A stretch of 64,000 bases of DNA from Anaerotignum sp. (lineage in GTDB: Bacteria > Bacillota > Clostridia > Lachnospirales > Anaerotignaceae): assembly GCA_020024265.1 (NCBI GenBank), contig JAHHTW010000002.1, forward strand, positions 62,001-126,000. The letters are read 5' to 3'. The notes under the pieces are model-generated. The model ran no database searches, was not told the DNA's origin, and was given only the letters and a program-made list of their open reading frames with translations. The first letter of the stretch is position 1. Each line of letters starts with the position of its first letter. The translations under genes were made by a program, and so were the position numbers. Positions 1 to 7,569 of the stretch are shown piece after piece.

Positions 1-65
1 TGACAAACATCAGCCTCATGGTCTTTTTTCCATCACAAAATGGTTGGTATCTTTTTTATCTGTAT

Positions 66-513
66 TCATTCAGGAATACGAACTTCCTTTGACAATCCTA
101 TTTCCACTAAATACTCCAGTACATCCGAAAATTTTGTTTGCTTTATTTGCCGGTTCTCATGATTGTAAAAAAACAAGTGCTTCTTGGTATTTTTTCCTGC
201 ACAATCTGAAATTCATAAAAATCCCCGCATCCATTGTCTGAAAGGAACAAGATTGGATGGCATCCTATTTCGTTATTACTGAGCATATAAAAATCACCCT
301 CGCAATCCAAAGAATAAATATTCCCATAACCAAAATATCCACGCCATAGTGCAAAAGAAAGTGTATGTATTGTTTCGGCAATGCTATTTCCGTTTGCTTT
401 TCAAATTCGGAAATTTCTTTTATGGTAGAAATTCCGTCATGCTCCAATACCAAAAGCATAGGTTGTTTTTTCTGTTTTCTGTACCATACTCTAAAAAGTT
501 ATAAAATCCACAT
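66..513 (-). pseudogene. SMI1/KNR4-family protein, degraded
   Basis: Decayed host gene left of the prophage. AAGGAG (521-526) lies 7 nt before an ATG at 511-513, but codon 5 is TAA. The same frame then continues to a segment at about 265-459 with the SMI1/KNR4 signature (an I..FE...ALP..Y..FLLHYG pattern). After that the frame shifts once (GYFGYGNIYSLD...) and again near a poly-A run, and the natural C-terminus (FSDVLEYLVEIGLSKEV..) ends at a TGA at 66-68. One nonsense change and two frameshifts argue for a pseudogene, although sequencing error in homopolymers could explain part of it. SMI1/KNR4 proteins are often immunity proteins against polymorphic toxins; that role is inference here. Confidence 0.7.
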
Positions 514-670
514 CGTTTATCTCCTTAATATGAGGATAATTGACAATGGATTTATTTTATCATACCACTTCACATTGCAATGATGCATTTGCTTCTTGAT
601 ATTTTCATCAAACATTTTGATAGAAACCATCCTTTTGATTTACATATCACCTTTTTTTGATGTACAACGC

Positions 671-976
671 TCATTCTCCCTGCATAGGCTGCGGATCTTG
701 GGACTGCGCTTGCTTTGTTGGAATCTGCCGTCCCTCGTGATTCATGGTATACGCACCATCTGTATAAATCAATTCTGAAATCGGTACAATGGTATACCCC
801 TTTTCTCTCAAGCCTTGTATGATGGTATCCAATACCTGCGGGGTATATTTTGCATCATTGTGAAACAGTATAATGGAACCATTGCCCAAATGCTTATGAT
901 TTAATACCTGATTGATTTCATGCTCTGCTCCCTTTTCCATCCAGTCTAAACTATCAAGTATTGAAACAAAATTCAT
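671..976 (-). pseudogene. 3' part of prophage-split polysaccharide deacetylase
   Basis: Carries the C-terminal ~95 residues of a NodB-fold deacetylase, beginning at DSLDW and including NHKHLGNGSIILFHNDAKYTP, a typical motif of clostridial sporulation deacetylases (PdaB type). Host sequence covers 671-957. Positions 958-976, including the ATG of the open frame, come from the phage side of attL. The matching 5' part is at 42352-42904 on the same strand. Joined through GT the two give 840 nt in frame. It lacks its own start region and the catalytic motifs, so this half should be inactive in the lysogen. Confidence 0.9.
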
Positions 977-977
977 C
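951..977. other. attL: attL
   Basis: Host arm ctatcaa, core GT at 958-959, then phage arm with GAAACAAAATTC at 963-974. The phage arm is the inverted complement of the arm at attR (42338-42349). The crossover dinucleotide is inferred: only the GT pairing 958-959 with 42352-42353 restores the deacetylase reading frame. Confidence 0.75.
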
Positions 978-993
978 TAAAATCAGAAGCTTA

Positions 994-1027
994 TAAAAAA
1001 ACAAGAGATGAATGATACCATCTCTTG
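994..1027 (-). terminator. Terminator of the ATPase/STAS/PIN operon
   Basis: Inverted repeat caagagatg (1002-1010) and catctcttg (1019-1027), followed in the minus direction by a run of T (complement of 994-1001). It closes the minus-strand cargo operon just before attL, isolating it from the deacetylase fragment. Confidence 0.75.
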
Positions 1028-1150
1028 CTATTTATATTTTTGGGCATTGTATAAAAAATAATGATTCCCCACCAAAAAAGCTTTCATTCTATATTTGCTC
1101 TACGCAATGCCATCTGCATTTGCTCATATATTCTGTTTTCTGCTCTGGAG

Positions 1151-1657
1151 TTAAATAATATGTAATTTCTTATGATCCCCCAATTTTTTCAAATCATTAT
1201 CAAAGCTATATAAATCCACATTATTTTTCATACAATAATCATAGTATATACAATCATTGATATCTGCCAAATTTAATCGGTTGATGATTTCATGCATGTA
1301 TGCAAGGTCGAAATCTCCAAAATCTTTTATCGAAGCAAAATGTACGATATCACCAATAATGGTACCACAAATCTCCTGAAATTGATGAAACTCATCTACA
1401 TCTCTAAATGATTTCACATTCCCAAGCCCCTTCAAAGAACAACGCTTTCTATTTCTATTGGCTTCTTGTAATTTCACCTTCTGCACAGCATTGATGATTT
1501 CCAATATTTGTTCCTTGCATGTAATTACTTTTTCTTTCTTTTCTAAAATGCTTGCCATGAGCTGAGTACTGGAACGAGCTTGCCTTTTTTCATGTTCTGT
1601 CTCTGGTGTTTTTGCACCTGACAGTTCTATCCATATATTGGTGTCCAAAAAGATCAT
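1151..1657 (-). CDS. PIN-domain ribonuclease-like protein
   Basis: 168 aa. Begins MIFLDTNIWIEL, the first acidic motif of PIN nucleases (D5, N7). Further acidic residues follow in family order: E53, D132/D135 (LADINDCIYYDY) and D153/D155 (SFDNDLKKLG). PIN proteins are Mg-dependent RNases, usually VapC-like toxins. This one is longer than a typical VapC (~130 aa). Its start overlaps the stop of the STAS-like gene by 4 nt, so the two are translationally coupled, and the same operon holds a GHKL ATPase. No VapB-type antitoxin is visible; the partners may control it instead. Nuclease activity and toxicity are inference. Confidence 0.8.
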   Translation of the reverse strand: MIFLDTNIWIELSGAKTPETEHEKRQARSSTQLMASILEKKEKVITCKEQILEIINAVQKVKLQEANRNRKRCSLKGLGNVKSFRDVDEFHQFQEICGTIIGDIVHFASIKDFGDFDLAYMHEIINRLNLADINDCIYYDYCMKNNVDLYSFDNDLKKLGDHKKLHII

Positions 1658-1968
1658 AAAGCCAAATCCTCTCTTTTCAATAACGCCCCATCCTTCACTA
1701 ACTTGATTTTTTTTACAATATCAGGCTTTGCATTTTGGATGGCTATTGATTTCATAACATCATCCCCTTTTTTGATGATCAAATCTCCTATAACCGGATT
1801 CAAAAAAGCCGTAATTGCATATTCAACGCCTTCAAAGTCCAAAATGATTTTTTCATTTTCTGTAAGTTCATTAAGTTTGTTAAGGATTTCGTCCAAACAA
1901 TTTTTCCCCTCTTCATACGAGATCGCTACATCACCAGAAATAAATTTTTTAATTGATATTATCGTCAT
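1654..1968 (-). CDS. STAS-like domain protein (DUF4325 type)
   Basis: 104 aa. The core EKIILDFEGVEYAITAFLNP resembles the STAS-like DUF4325 family, related in fold to anti-anti-sigma factors such as SpoIIAA, which are switched by a partner GHKL kinase. It follows the ATPase gene by 11 nt and overlaps the PIN gene. The ATPase/STAS pairing suggests a partner-switching sensor with the PIN protein as effector; this is inferred from gene order. A conserved phosphorylatable serine is not obvious: the segment where SpoIIAA has Ser reads AITAFLN, with threonine a candidate. Confidence 0.72.
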   Translation of the reverse strand: MTIISIKKFISGDVAISYEEGKNCLDEILNKLNELTENEKIILDFEGVEYAITAFLNPVIGDLIIKKGDDVMKSIAIQNAKPDIVKKIKLVKDGALLKREDLAL

Positions 1969-1979
1969 ATTCGCTCCTC

Positions 1980-2909
1980 CTATAAGTCATCTAAATCAAT
2001 ACTAATTAGCGTATTTGTCTTTTCATCGAATGAAACAAACGTAGATGTATCAAATAAAGGTATTTTAAAAAATATATTTGTTCCGTAAAACGAACCTTTG
2101 GCTGTCATAATATCCTCTTTATTTTCCACCAAAGCATAAATGCTATCACCTGAAAATATCAGTAATTCACCTTTGACAGCTTTAATATAATTGATCAAAG
2201 TGGGTAATCCATAGCCACCAGATCCATTTCTAGTAGTATTACCATTTTGTATGGCCCATTCTATACATTCGTTACTTGTATATTTTGTATGATACTTTTC
2301 TTCTACATATTCTTTTACATTGCTTACAATCGTTTTTCCAAAATCCATAATATTGATCCATAAATAGTAATCTTCCTCTTTCTGTCTGATATCATACATC
2401 AGATATACCTTCTGTTCTTCACTATGATTGAATGCATTAGAAAAAATCTCCCCTATGGTTGTTATGAGAAAATTCCCCAATGAAACCACGCAATAAATCC
2501 CAATAAATTCCGCAATTTTTTGAACTGCTTCAGAGACATCGTTGTCCTTTCTAAACTCAAAATACAATAGCTTATCTCTGTTCAGTGTTTCCAATATGTC
2601 AATATTCTCAAACTTATTTTTATTGGTATCTACGTTGTCCACAAACAATTTCATAAGCCAAGTAACTACATATATTTTTTTGTCATACCTTGTCAGCATC
2701 ATCAGCAAATTATAAAAATATGCTAACCCCAACCGATCAAATTGAAATTCATCCGTTTTTGCAGAAATAAAAACAGTTTCACTATTGGAAGACACAATTT
2801 TTTTTGAAATCTCTGTTACCATATTCAAAAAATCAAATGTATATGTAATTGCCATATTGATGGTGATATGCAATTCTCCACTTTTAGAGTTATCATTATA
2901 AGAAACCAT
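1980..2909 (-). CDS. GHKL/HATPase_c-domain ATPase
   Basis: 309 aa. The N-terminal ~130 residues have an alpha/beta pattern without a recognised name. The C-terminal half is a GHKL ATPase: N-box E154-x3-N158 in GEIFSNAFNHS, G1 box D189-F-G191, G2 glycine-rich loop at 228-236 (NGSGGYGLP), and a closing GTNIFFKIP strand. No HisKA phosphoacceptor domain or membrane segment is seen, so it is not a standard sensor kinase; it is closer to anti-sigma kinase-like ATPases. First gene of a three-gene operon. RBS (complement of cacctct, 2914-2920) precedes the ATG, and a sigma-A-type promoter lies upstream. Confidence 0.8.
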   Translation of the reverse strand: MVSYNDNSKSGELHITINMAITYTFDFLNMVTEISKKIVSSNSETVFISAKTDEFQFDRLGLAYFYNLLMMLTRYDKKIYVVTWLMKLFVDNVDTNKNKFENIDILETLNRDKLLYFEFRKDNDVSEAVQKIAEFIGIYCVVSLGNFLITTIGEIFSNAFNHSEEQKVYLMYDIRQKEEDYYLWINIMDFGKTIVSNVKEYVEEKYHTKYTSNECIEWAIQNGNTTRNGSGGYGLPTLINYIKAVKGELLIFSGDSIYALVENKEDIMTAKGSFYGTNIFFKIPLFDTSTFVSFDEKTNTLISIDLDDL

Positions 2910-2975
2910 ATTTCACCTCTAAAACCAACAATATATCTTATTTTTTATATCACTAGAAAATATATTTATTATTTG

Positions 2976-3004
2976 ATTATAGACCGTAAAATCCACAAAA
3001 TCAA
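2976..3004 (-). promoter_or_regulatory. Sigma-A-type promoter for the ATPase/STAS/PIN operon
   Basis: Minus strand reads TTGATT, 17 nt, TATAAT. The -10 is at 2976-2981 and the -35 at 2999-3004. It lies about 70 nt before the ATPase start, and the region is AT-rich. A lysogen would transcribe this operon independently of the late lysis genes, which end at the terminator at 3128-3154. Confidence 0.65.
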
Positions 3005-3127
3005 TGTTCTTATTGTAAAATCAAAGATTATAATAATGCCTGCAAATGCTTTCTTACGCTATTCCTCCTTTCCATTTTAGTATACGATTAAAAAAATACC
3101 AATTCATACCAAAGTGCACACAAGCAA

Positions 3128-3154
3128 TAAAAAAAGAGCAGAGCCTCGCTCTGC
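3128..3154 (-). terminator. Terminator after the lysis module
   Basis: Stem gcagagc (3138-3144) / gctctgc (3148-3154) with a 3-nt loop, followed on the minus strand by a T-run (complement of 3128-3135). Marks the end of the late transcript. Confidence 0.85.
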
Positions 3155-3165
3155 CCCATGTAATC

Positions 3166-3870
3166 TTATTTATTTTTTCTTTCCAAAATCGCCATCGTCC
3201 GCAGCATATCATCACTCAAGTGCAGCTTTTTCACATCCGCATAGCAGCCTTTGTCAATCTGCTTCTGCACCATATTCTTTGCCCAGCTAGGCACCTCTGC
3301 CAGTGTTTCATAATATTTTACCATTTCTTCTTCCACTTCCTTTTTCATTTCCATCAGCCTGTTTTTGAAGCTCTGCCAGGCACGCCAGTCCTCTACAAAT
3401 GGCTTTGGACACATTTTGCCAGTCACATCGAAATGCCGTATGACATTTTGAACCGGTATATTGTATTTTTTCATCAGCATCCGCACCAGTTCGGCAGCAT
3501 TGCATAGTGTTGCCTCAGAAAAATCATATCTGCCATTTCTGACCGCATCACACAGCTCTACAGAGATACTGTTGTTGTTCGTACATTTGCCATACCATTT
3601 GCCGCCGCCGGATGCTGCACAGTTTTGGTATTTCCTGCCGCCCACAGCCCACGCTACAGCCCCATCCGGCACACTTTGGGTAATACTATCCCCATCTACG
3701 AAATAATGCGCAGAAGCCCCCACAGCGTGATCGTGGAAATAGTTTCCGTTTGCCTCATCGCTGTCGCCGTCATTTGCTGTATAGTGTATGACGATATACG
3801 CTATTTTCTTTCTTGCGCCGCCGTAATTCTTACTGTTTGCCCATTTGGTTTTCAAAACCATTCTACTCAC
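3166..3870 (-). CDS. Endolysin: N-acetylmuramoyl-L-alanine amidase (Amidase_2)
   Basis: 234 aa. Residues ~20-170 form a T7-lysozyme/PGRP-like amidase domain. Zinc ligands are visible at H29 (IVIHYTAND) and in VIRHFDVTGKMCPKP near residue 145-153, with H56 in SAHYF. It cleaves the amide between N-acetylmuramate and the peptide stem at the end of the lytic cycle. The last ~50 residues (from YYETLAEVPSWAKN) are a short repeat-like tail common in clostridial phage lysins and may help target the wall. No signal peptide, as expected of a holin-dependent lysin. Start overlaps the upstream holin-like gene by 8 nt. Confidence 0.92.
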   Translation of the reverse strand: MSRMVLKTKWANSKNYGGARKKIAYIVIHYTANDGDSDEANGNYFHDHAVGASAHYFVDGDSITQSVPDGAVAWAVGGRKYQNCAASGGGKWYGKCTNNNSISVELCDAVRNGRYDFSEATLCNAAELVRMLMKKYNIPVQNVIRHFDVTGKMCPKPFVEDWRAWQSFKNRLMEMKKEVEEEMVKYYETLAEVPSWAKNMVQKQIDKGCYADVKKLHLSDDMLRTMAILERKNK

Positions 3871-4210
3871 CTGCCAGATATTTTTTTACATGTTCATTTT
3901 CTTTGATGAGTGTTTGCACCTGCTCCAATGCTTCATCCACCCATGCAGCAAACGTATCAAAGGAAATATGTGCTGCCAACGCAGGGAAGCGTTTTACAAA
4001 CCAATCATATACCAGACGCAGCTTGAGCTGCCCTGTACCGCTGCCCAGCTGCTTTTCCGCTTCTGCTACAGCCAGCAGCAGCCATTGCTTTGCCTTTTCA
4101 ATCTGTTCTTTGCGTGGCAAATTCAAAAAAGCCAATGTTTTCACAACACCCATACAAATCAGTGCTGCACCGGTTACAACAAAATACCAATTTTCCAAAA
4201 ACCAATTCAT
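3863..4210 (-). CDS. LL-H-family phage holin
   Basis: 115 aa. One N-terminal hydrophobic segment (about residues 7-30) is followed by a charged amphipathic region including EKAKQWLLLAVAEAEKQLGSGTGQLKLRLVYDWF, typical of the LL-H holin family. Forms membrane lesions that release the endolysin. Directly upstream of, and overlapping, the amidase gene. A hairpin lies in the 70 nt before it. Confidence 0.8.
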   Translation of the reverse strand: MNWFLENWYFVVTGAALICMGVVKTLAFLNLPRKEQIEKAKQWLLLAVAEAEKQLGSGTGQLKLRLVYDWFVKRFPALAAHISFDTFAAWVDEALEQVQTLIKENEHVKKYLAGE

Positions 4211-4233
4211 ATATTCACCCCAAATCTAAAATC

Positions 4234-4265
4234 ATGGGGAATTGCACATATTTGCAACTCCCCAT
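4234..4265 (-). terminator. Hairpin between lysis genes
   Basis: Stem atggggaattgca (4234-4246) with tgcaactccccat (4253-4265), one mismatch, 6-nt loop. On the minus strand it is followed by GATTTTAG, a weak U-tract, so it may be a partial terminator or an RNA-stabilising element rather than a full stop. Confidence 0.5.
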
Positions 4266-4280
4266 ATTGACATCAAACCA

Positions 4281-4757
4281 TTAGAAGCTTACGAACTCAG
4301 ACCATGTTTTTTCTTTGTTGAGGACATTTGTTTTTGCATCCAATACCGTATTGCTGACCAATACTTTTGCATCTTTTTCAGGATCTGTGATGACACTTTC
4401 GGTGTAAATCGTCTTTTCTCCGTTTGCAATTCTTTCTTCGCTGTACACGACCTGAGAGGACTGACGGTTATTGTTGTAGCCCAATGCCACCATAGGTGCA
4501 ACCAATACACCGTCCAGCTCCAGCCAGAAACCATTGATACGCAGTTCGGCCGGAAGGTTGTTTTCGTATCGTGCATCATGCAGGTATGTTTTTGCCTGTT
4601 TTTCATCATAGTCCTTGATTGTGCCGTCTGCCAGTTTTTCATGCCATTTCCCATGTTCATCAAACCAGATATTTCTGTCCACCACATGGCCGGCTGCATC
4701 GTTCATTTTTGTAAACCAGTTTTTTGTAATACCGCTTTTCAGTTCGTTGATTTTCAT
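4281..4757 (-). CDS. Phage protein of unknown function
   Basis: 158 aa, soluble, no membrane segment, rich in charged residues; the start MKINELKSGITKNWFTKM has a good RBS (ggaggaaatg context). Not recognised. It sits between the tail-fibre end of the structural operon and the holin, where clostridial phages often carry host-interaction or tail-associated proteins. It has its own flanking spaces (24 nt to the membrane protein upstream, 70 nt with a hairpin downstream). Confidence 0.6.
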   Translation of the reverse strand: MKINELKSGITKNWFTKMNDAAGHVVDRNIWFDEHGKWHEKLADGTIKDYDEKQAKTYLHDARYENNLPAELRINGFWLELDGVLVAPMVALGYNNNRQSSQVVYSEERIANGEKTIYTESVITDPEKDAKVLVSNTVLDAKTNVLNKEKTWSEFVSF

Positions 4758-4781
4758 AATTCATTTCCTCCTGTTTTGTCC

Positions 4782-5063
4782 TTATACGTCATTGTTTTGA
4801 TGGGCATTGTCATATACAATACCCCCCATTGTGTTTTCTTTCATGCTTTTCATCGTGTAGCCTGTTTTGCTGACACCCCATGCTGCCCACGGCAGTGATA
4901 CCATTGCAGTCAGCCATGGGAACGCTGCATCAAATGTTTTCCAGACAGACATATACGCAAGCCCCAGCACGCCCAATGTATGTACCCACAACAGCAGCAT
5001 TTCCAAACGCATGATTTTTTTGGAAAATGCCAATCTTTTTTGCTGTGTATGCTGCTTTTGCAC
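4782..5063 (-). CDS. Small phage membrane protein, possible second holin/antiholin
   Basis: 93 aa from a GTG start at 5061-5063. An in-frame ATG at 5081 is part of the RBS (AAAGGAGGAGGG), so the GTG is preferred. Two hydrophobic segments (about LLLWVHTLGVLGLAYMSVW and FPWLTAMVSLPWAAWGVS). Position between two other small membrane proteins in the lysis region suggests a lysis-timing role, but no family was recognised. Confidence 0.55.
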   Translation of the reverse strand: MQKQHTQQKRLAFSKKIMRLEMLLLWVHTLGVLGLAYMSVWKTFDAAFPWLTAMVSLPWAAWGVSKTGYTMKSMKENTMGGIVYDNAHQNNDV

Positions 5064-5077
5064 ATTCCCTCCTCCTT

Positions 5078-5347
5078 TCATTCGTGCGCCTGCAAGTTCA
5101 AATGCTTCTGCATTTTCTCATGCGCTTCGGTAACTGTTCCGTTTGCGCCCAGCTGCTTCAAGCCATCCAGTGCAGCCATCAGACCAAAGCATACGAGGCA
5201 CTGTTCTTCCTTGATGCTCTGAATTTCTTGATCCTGCTTGTTTTGCCTGTCAAACCATTTCATACTTTTGAATAATACAGTCCCCAAAGCACCAATGCCG
5301 GAAGCCACAGCAACCGTTGTCAAAAAAACTTCTGCCGTTATTTCCAC
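5078..5347 (-). CDS. Small TM protein of the lysis cassette
   Basis: 89 aa, GTG start with RBS AAGGGGGTG. One N-terminal hydrophobic segment (VFLTTVAVASGIGALGTVLF), then a coiled-coil-like stretch with EEQCLVCFGLMAALDGLKQLG and a terminal EKMQKHLNLQAHE. This pattern recurs in clostridial prophages next to holin and amidase, where it is often mislabelled as an ABC-transporter permease. Likely an accessory lysis protein. Confidence 0.65.
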   Translation of the reverse strand: MEITAEVFLTTVAVASGIGALGTVLFKSMKWFDRQNKQDQEIQSIKEEQCLVCFGLMAALDGLKQLGANGTVTEAHEKMQKHLNLQAHE

Positions 5348-5381
5348 CCGGACACCCCCTTTCTGATTCTTGATTTTTGGT

Positions 5382-5412
5382 ATAAAACAAGCCGCCCCAT
5401 ATGGAACGGCTT
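5382..5412 (-). terminator. Terminator between tail-fibre and lysis genes
   Basis: Stem aagccgcccc (5388-5397) with ggaacggctt (5403-5412), allowing G-U pairs, followed on the minus strand by GTTTTAT. Probably partial, so the lysis genes can be read through from the late operon. Confidence 0.55.
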
Positions 5413-5425
5413 ACCCATTATGTAT

Positions 5426-5581
5426 TTATGCCACTGCATTCCCATCAGCATCCAACCCCAGTGCAGTCAGTTCTGCAAGCACTTCCTGTCTGTATCTTGC
5501 CAGCACCTGCACAACGCTTTGATTTTCCTGATTGCACGTTCTTCTTCCTGCCCTCACCAATGTTACATACATCTCTACCAT
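5426..5581 (-). CDS. Small tail-region protein (51 aa)
   Basis: 51 aa: begins MVEMYVTLVRAGRRTCNQ, ends LDADGNAVA. Start ATG overlaps the stop of the upstream gene by one base (TAATG), with GGAGG upstream, so translation is coupled. Resembles the short CD1375-type proteins found after tail-fibre genes in clostridial phages (pattern M..Y..L...G.RT..Q.P). Confidence 0.6.
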   Translation of the reverse strand: MVEMYVTLVRAGRRTCNQENQSVVQVLARYRQEVLAELTALGLDADGNAVA

Positions 5582-5961
5582 TATGCTTTCCCTCCTTCTA
5601 TGAATTTCAATATCGCCTCATACAATGTTGCCTGTACCTCCAAATCGTTCAGCCGTTCCGCCTGATGCTGTTCATGCTGCTCTGCCATTGCTTCCATCAC
5701 AACCAACTGACCTTTTTCCATACGGTCTGCCTGTGTTTCTTCCGGTGGCAATGGCTCCGAAGGCTCCGGCGGTTCCGGCAGCTTTGGGGTATAGTCTGAC
5801 CATGCTTTTTTTGTGTAGTCCCAGCGTTTGTTTGTCAAGTCAAAATCTTCTGCAATCGGTATCATATTTTCCGCTTCCACTGCGCCTGATAAGAAGCTGT
5901 CGCACCCCACATATCCATATCCATCTGCATTTCGATCTATTTGTGCATATCTGTAAATCAA
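5581..5961 (-). CDS. Tail-fibre-associated protein
   Basis: 126 aa. N-terminal ~50 residues read like small phage tail-fibre assembly/XkdW-type proteins (MIYRYAQIDRN...DLTNKRWDYTKKAW). A proline/glutamate-rich linker (PKLPEPPEPSEPLPPEE) follows, then a C-terminal helix rich in Glu, Gln and Ala that could form a coiled coil. Likely a virion or fibre-assembly protein; exact role unknown. Confidence 0.6.
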   Translation of the reverse strand: MIYRYAQIDRNADGYGYVGCDSFLSGAVEAENMIPIAEDFDLTNKRWDYTKKAWSDYTPKLPEPPEPSEPLPPEETQADRMEKGQLVVMEAMAEQHEQHQAERLNDLEVQATLYEAILKFIEGGKA

Positions 5962-5976
5962 ACAAAAACGCCCCCT

Positions 5977-6720
5977 TTAGTAAAATTCGATTACCTGCCA
6001 GCTTACGCTGCCATATTTTGTACTAGTACTGGAACTACCATCATAGGAATAGCCATATCTTTGGTAACACACGCTCAATACAAAATTTGTTGAATTGAAC
6101 GATTTGAGAATTGATTGTCTCCCATCAAACTCTCTGTAACTCGTATTAGCCGTATATTGTGACATTCCGGTATTAACTGTACCAGCTAATGAGTTATTAA
6201 TTAATATCAGGCTTTTACTGGGATTTACAGATGATATCGTGACAGTTCTATCTATATATTTTTCATTCCTACTACTATAATCATTGTCGTTAAAAGTAAC
6301 TATACCTCGTTGCACACTTTTCACTGCGCCACGTACCGTATTGGCATTTATGACGCTAATATCGTCCTTCACAGCTTTCAGCTTGCCAAAAAGCGTTTGC
6401 TGTGACGCTGTATCTGCTGTATTCCCAATTTTCTGTGTTAGTGGTGCAAGCAAGTCAGACACCTTTGCACCAATGCCATTAAGCTTACCAAATATCGTGC
6501 TGGAAGAAGAAACATCCGAAACACTGCCTACTTTGTTTGTAATATCGTTTGTCTTTCCCAATATGCTATTGCTTGTAGATACAATACCATTGAGCTTGCC
6601 AAATACCGTGCTGGAAGAAGAAGCATCCGAGCCGCTCCCAACCTTGCTATGAATACTGTTTACTTCTGTTTTCACCGATTGGACTGTTTGCTCATTTGCC
6701 ACATAGATTTTATTCGCCAT
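5977..6720 (-). CDS. Putative tail fibre / receptor-binding protein with internal repeats
   Basis: 247 aa. The N-terminal half contains three copies of a ~20-residue unit: VGSGSDASSSSTVFGKLNGI (~27-46), VGSVSDVSSSSTIFGKLNGI (~66-85) and IGNTADTASQQTLFGKLKAV (~97-116), typical of fibre shafts. The C-terminal ~100 residues are Ser/Thr/Tyr/Asn-rich and beta-like, consistent with a receptor-binding tip. Its stop is followed by fibre-associated small genes, and its start overlaps the preceding structural gene by one base. Confidence 0.65.
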   Translation of the reverse strand: MANKIYVANEQTVQSVKTEVNSIHSKVGSGSDASSSSTVFGKLNGIVSTSNSILGKTNDITNKVGSVSDVSSSSTIFGKLNGIGAKVSDLLAPLTQKIGNTADTASQQTLFGKLKAVKDDISVINANTVRGAVKSVQRGIVTFNDNDYSSRNEKYIDRTVTISSVNPSKSLILINNSLAGTVNTGMSQYTANTSYREFDGRQSILKSFNSTNFVLSVCYQRYGYSYDGSSSTSTKYGSVSWQVIEFY

Positions 6721-7022
6721 TATGCCCCTCCTCCTTTTGTGATTTCTTCCACATATAATTTTCCATTCTCAACGCCCCATCTGTAATATGTTTTCGTTGC
6801 GCTGTCCAGTATCCATGCCGCTTGATCTGCATATGTAAAAATATCTGTTGCTTTTCCAGTTGGATCATATACTGCCCTTGTCATATCCCCTGCATCTATG
6901 GTTTCGTTTTTTAGTTGTCCAATCGCATCATCAATGATATCCATGTTTGCATTGATCACCATAATATCCGCATCATCCTCATACGATGGTTTTTGCAGGA
7001 CCAGATTTTCTGTCGTTTGCAT
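6720..7022 (-). CDS. Tail-fibre N-terminal adapter-like protein
   Basis: 100 aa. The start NLVLQKPSYEDDADIMVINANMD fits the widespread N-terminal signature of phage tail/fibre proteins (N..LkKP...D..DI..iN.NmD). In other phages this domain joins the fibre to the baseplate and continues into a long shaft; here it is a separate short ORF followed by the repeat-bearing fibre gene, so the two may act together. Confidence 0.65.
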   Translation of the reverse strand: MQTTENLVLQKPSYEDDADIMVINANMDIIDDAIGQLKNETIDAGDMTRAVYDPTGKATDIFTYADQAAWILDSATKTYYRWGVENGKLYVEEITKGGGA

Positions 7023-7559
7023 TTATAGCACCTCCTCTTTCAACTCTTGCCATGTTCCGGACTGTGCCTGTCGCCATGTAGCAGCATTGCGCACAGCACC
7101 CCAGCTGTTATATTGTTGCTGTATATCCAGAAATATGTTTTGTGGTGTAATGCGCTCCAAAAGAGACACCACATCAGCAAAGCGATTTTTTGCTATCACA
7201 GAAACCGACACAAACAATGTATACTCGCTTAGATATATAGAATAATGCGCTTTTCCACATAGTGCATCCAGCATTTTTCGTAGTTGTTTGAGCGTATAAG
7301 GTAATTTTTCATTCAAACGGGAAAGGATACGATCACGGCGATATGCTATGGTATCGGTATCTTTTGGCTGAATGCCTAAAATTCTTTCCCACCTTCTCAG
7401 ACCGATATCTTCCGCAGTAAAAAGATACTGCTCATTTCTGATGGTATCTGTATTGTGCCAAGCCATATCAAACTCCGGCTGTTCTCCTATTGTGATTGCT
7501 TGGAAAATATCATACTTTCGGACGACATACGGCAAATACGCAATCAATTTTCTTTCCAT
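7023..7559 (-). CDS. Baseplate/tail protein, YmfQ-DUF2313 family
   Basis: 178 aa. Matches the Mu gp48-like YmfQ family: Y.P.VVRKYDIFQAI start, LRRWERILGI..KDTDTIAYRRDRIL core and a C-terminal LLERITPQNIFLDIQ. Lies directly after the baseplate J gene, its usual place, and forms part of the baseplate wedge. Confidence 0.85.
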   Translation of the reverse strand: MERKLIAYLPYVVRKYDIFQAITIGEQPEFDMAWHNTDTIRNEQYLFTAEDIGLRRWERILGIQPKDTDTIAYRRDRILSRLNEKLPYTLKQLRKMLDALCGKAHYSIYLSEYTLFVSVSVIAKNRFADVVSLLERITPQNIFLDIQQQYNSWGAVRNAATWRQAQSGTWQELKEEVL

Positions 7560-7569
7560 AACGCCCTCC

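Noticed and set aside
1..65. Possible gene at the left edge
   Set aside because: Too short to judge; no start, stop or motif that makes sense beyond the pseudogene end.
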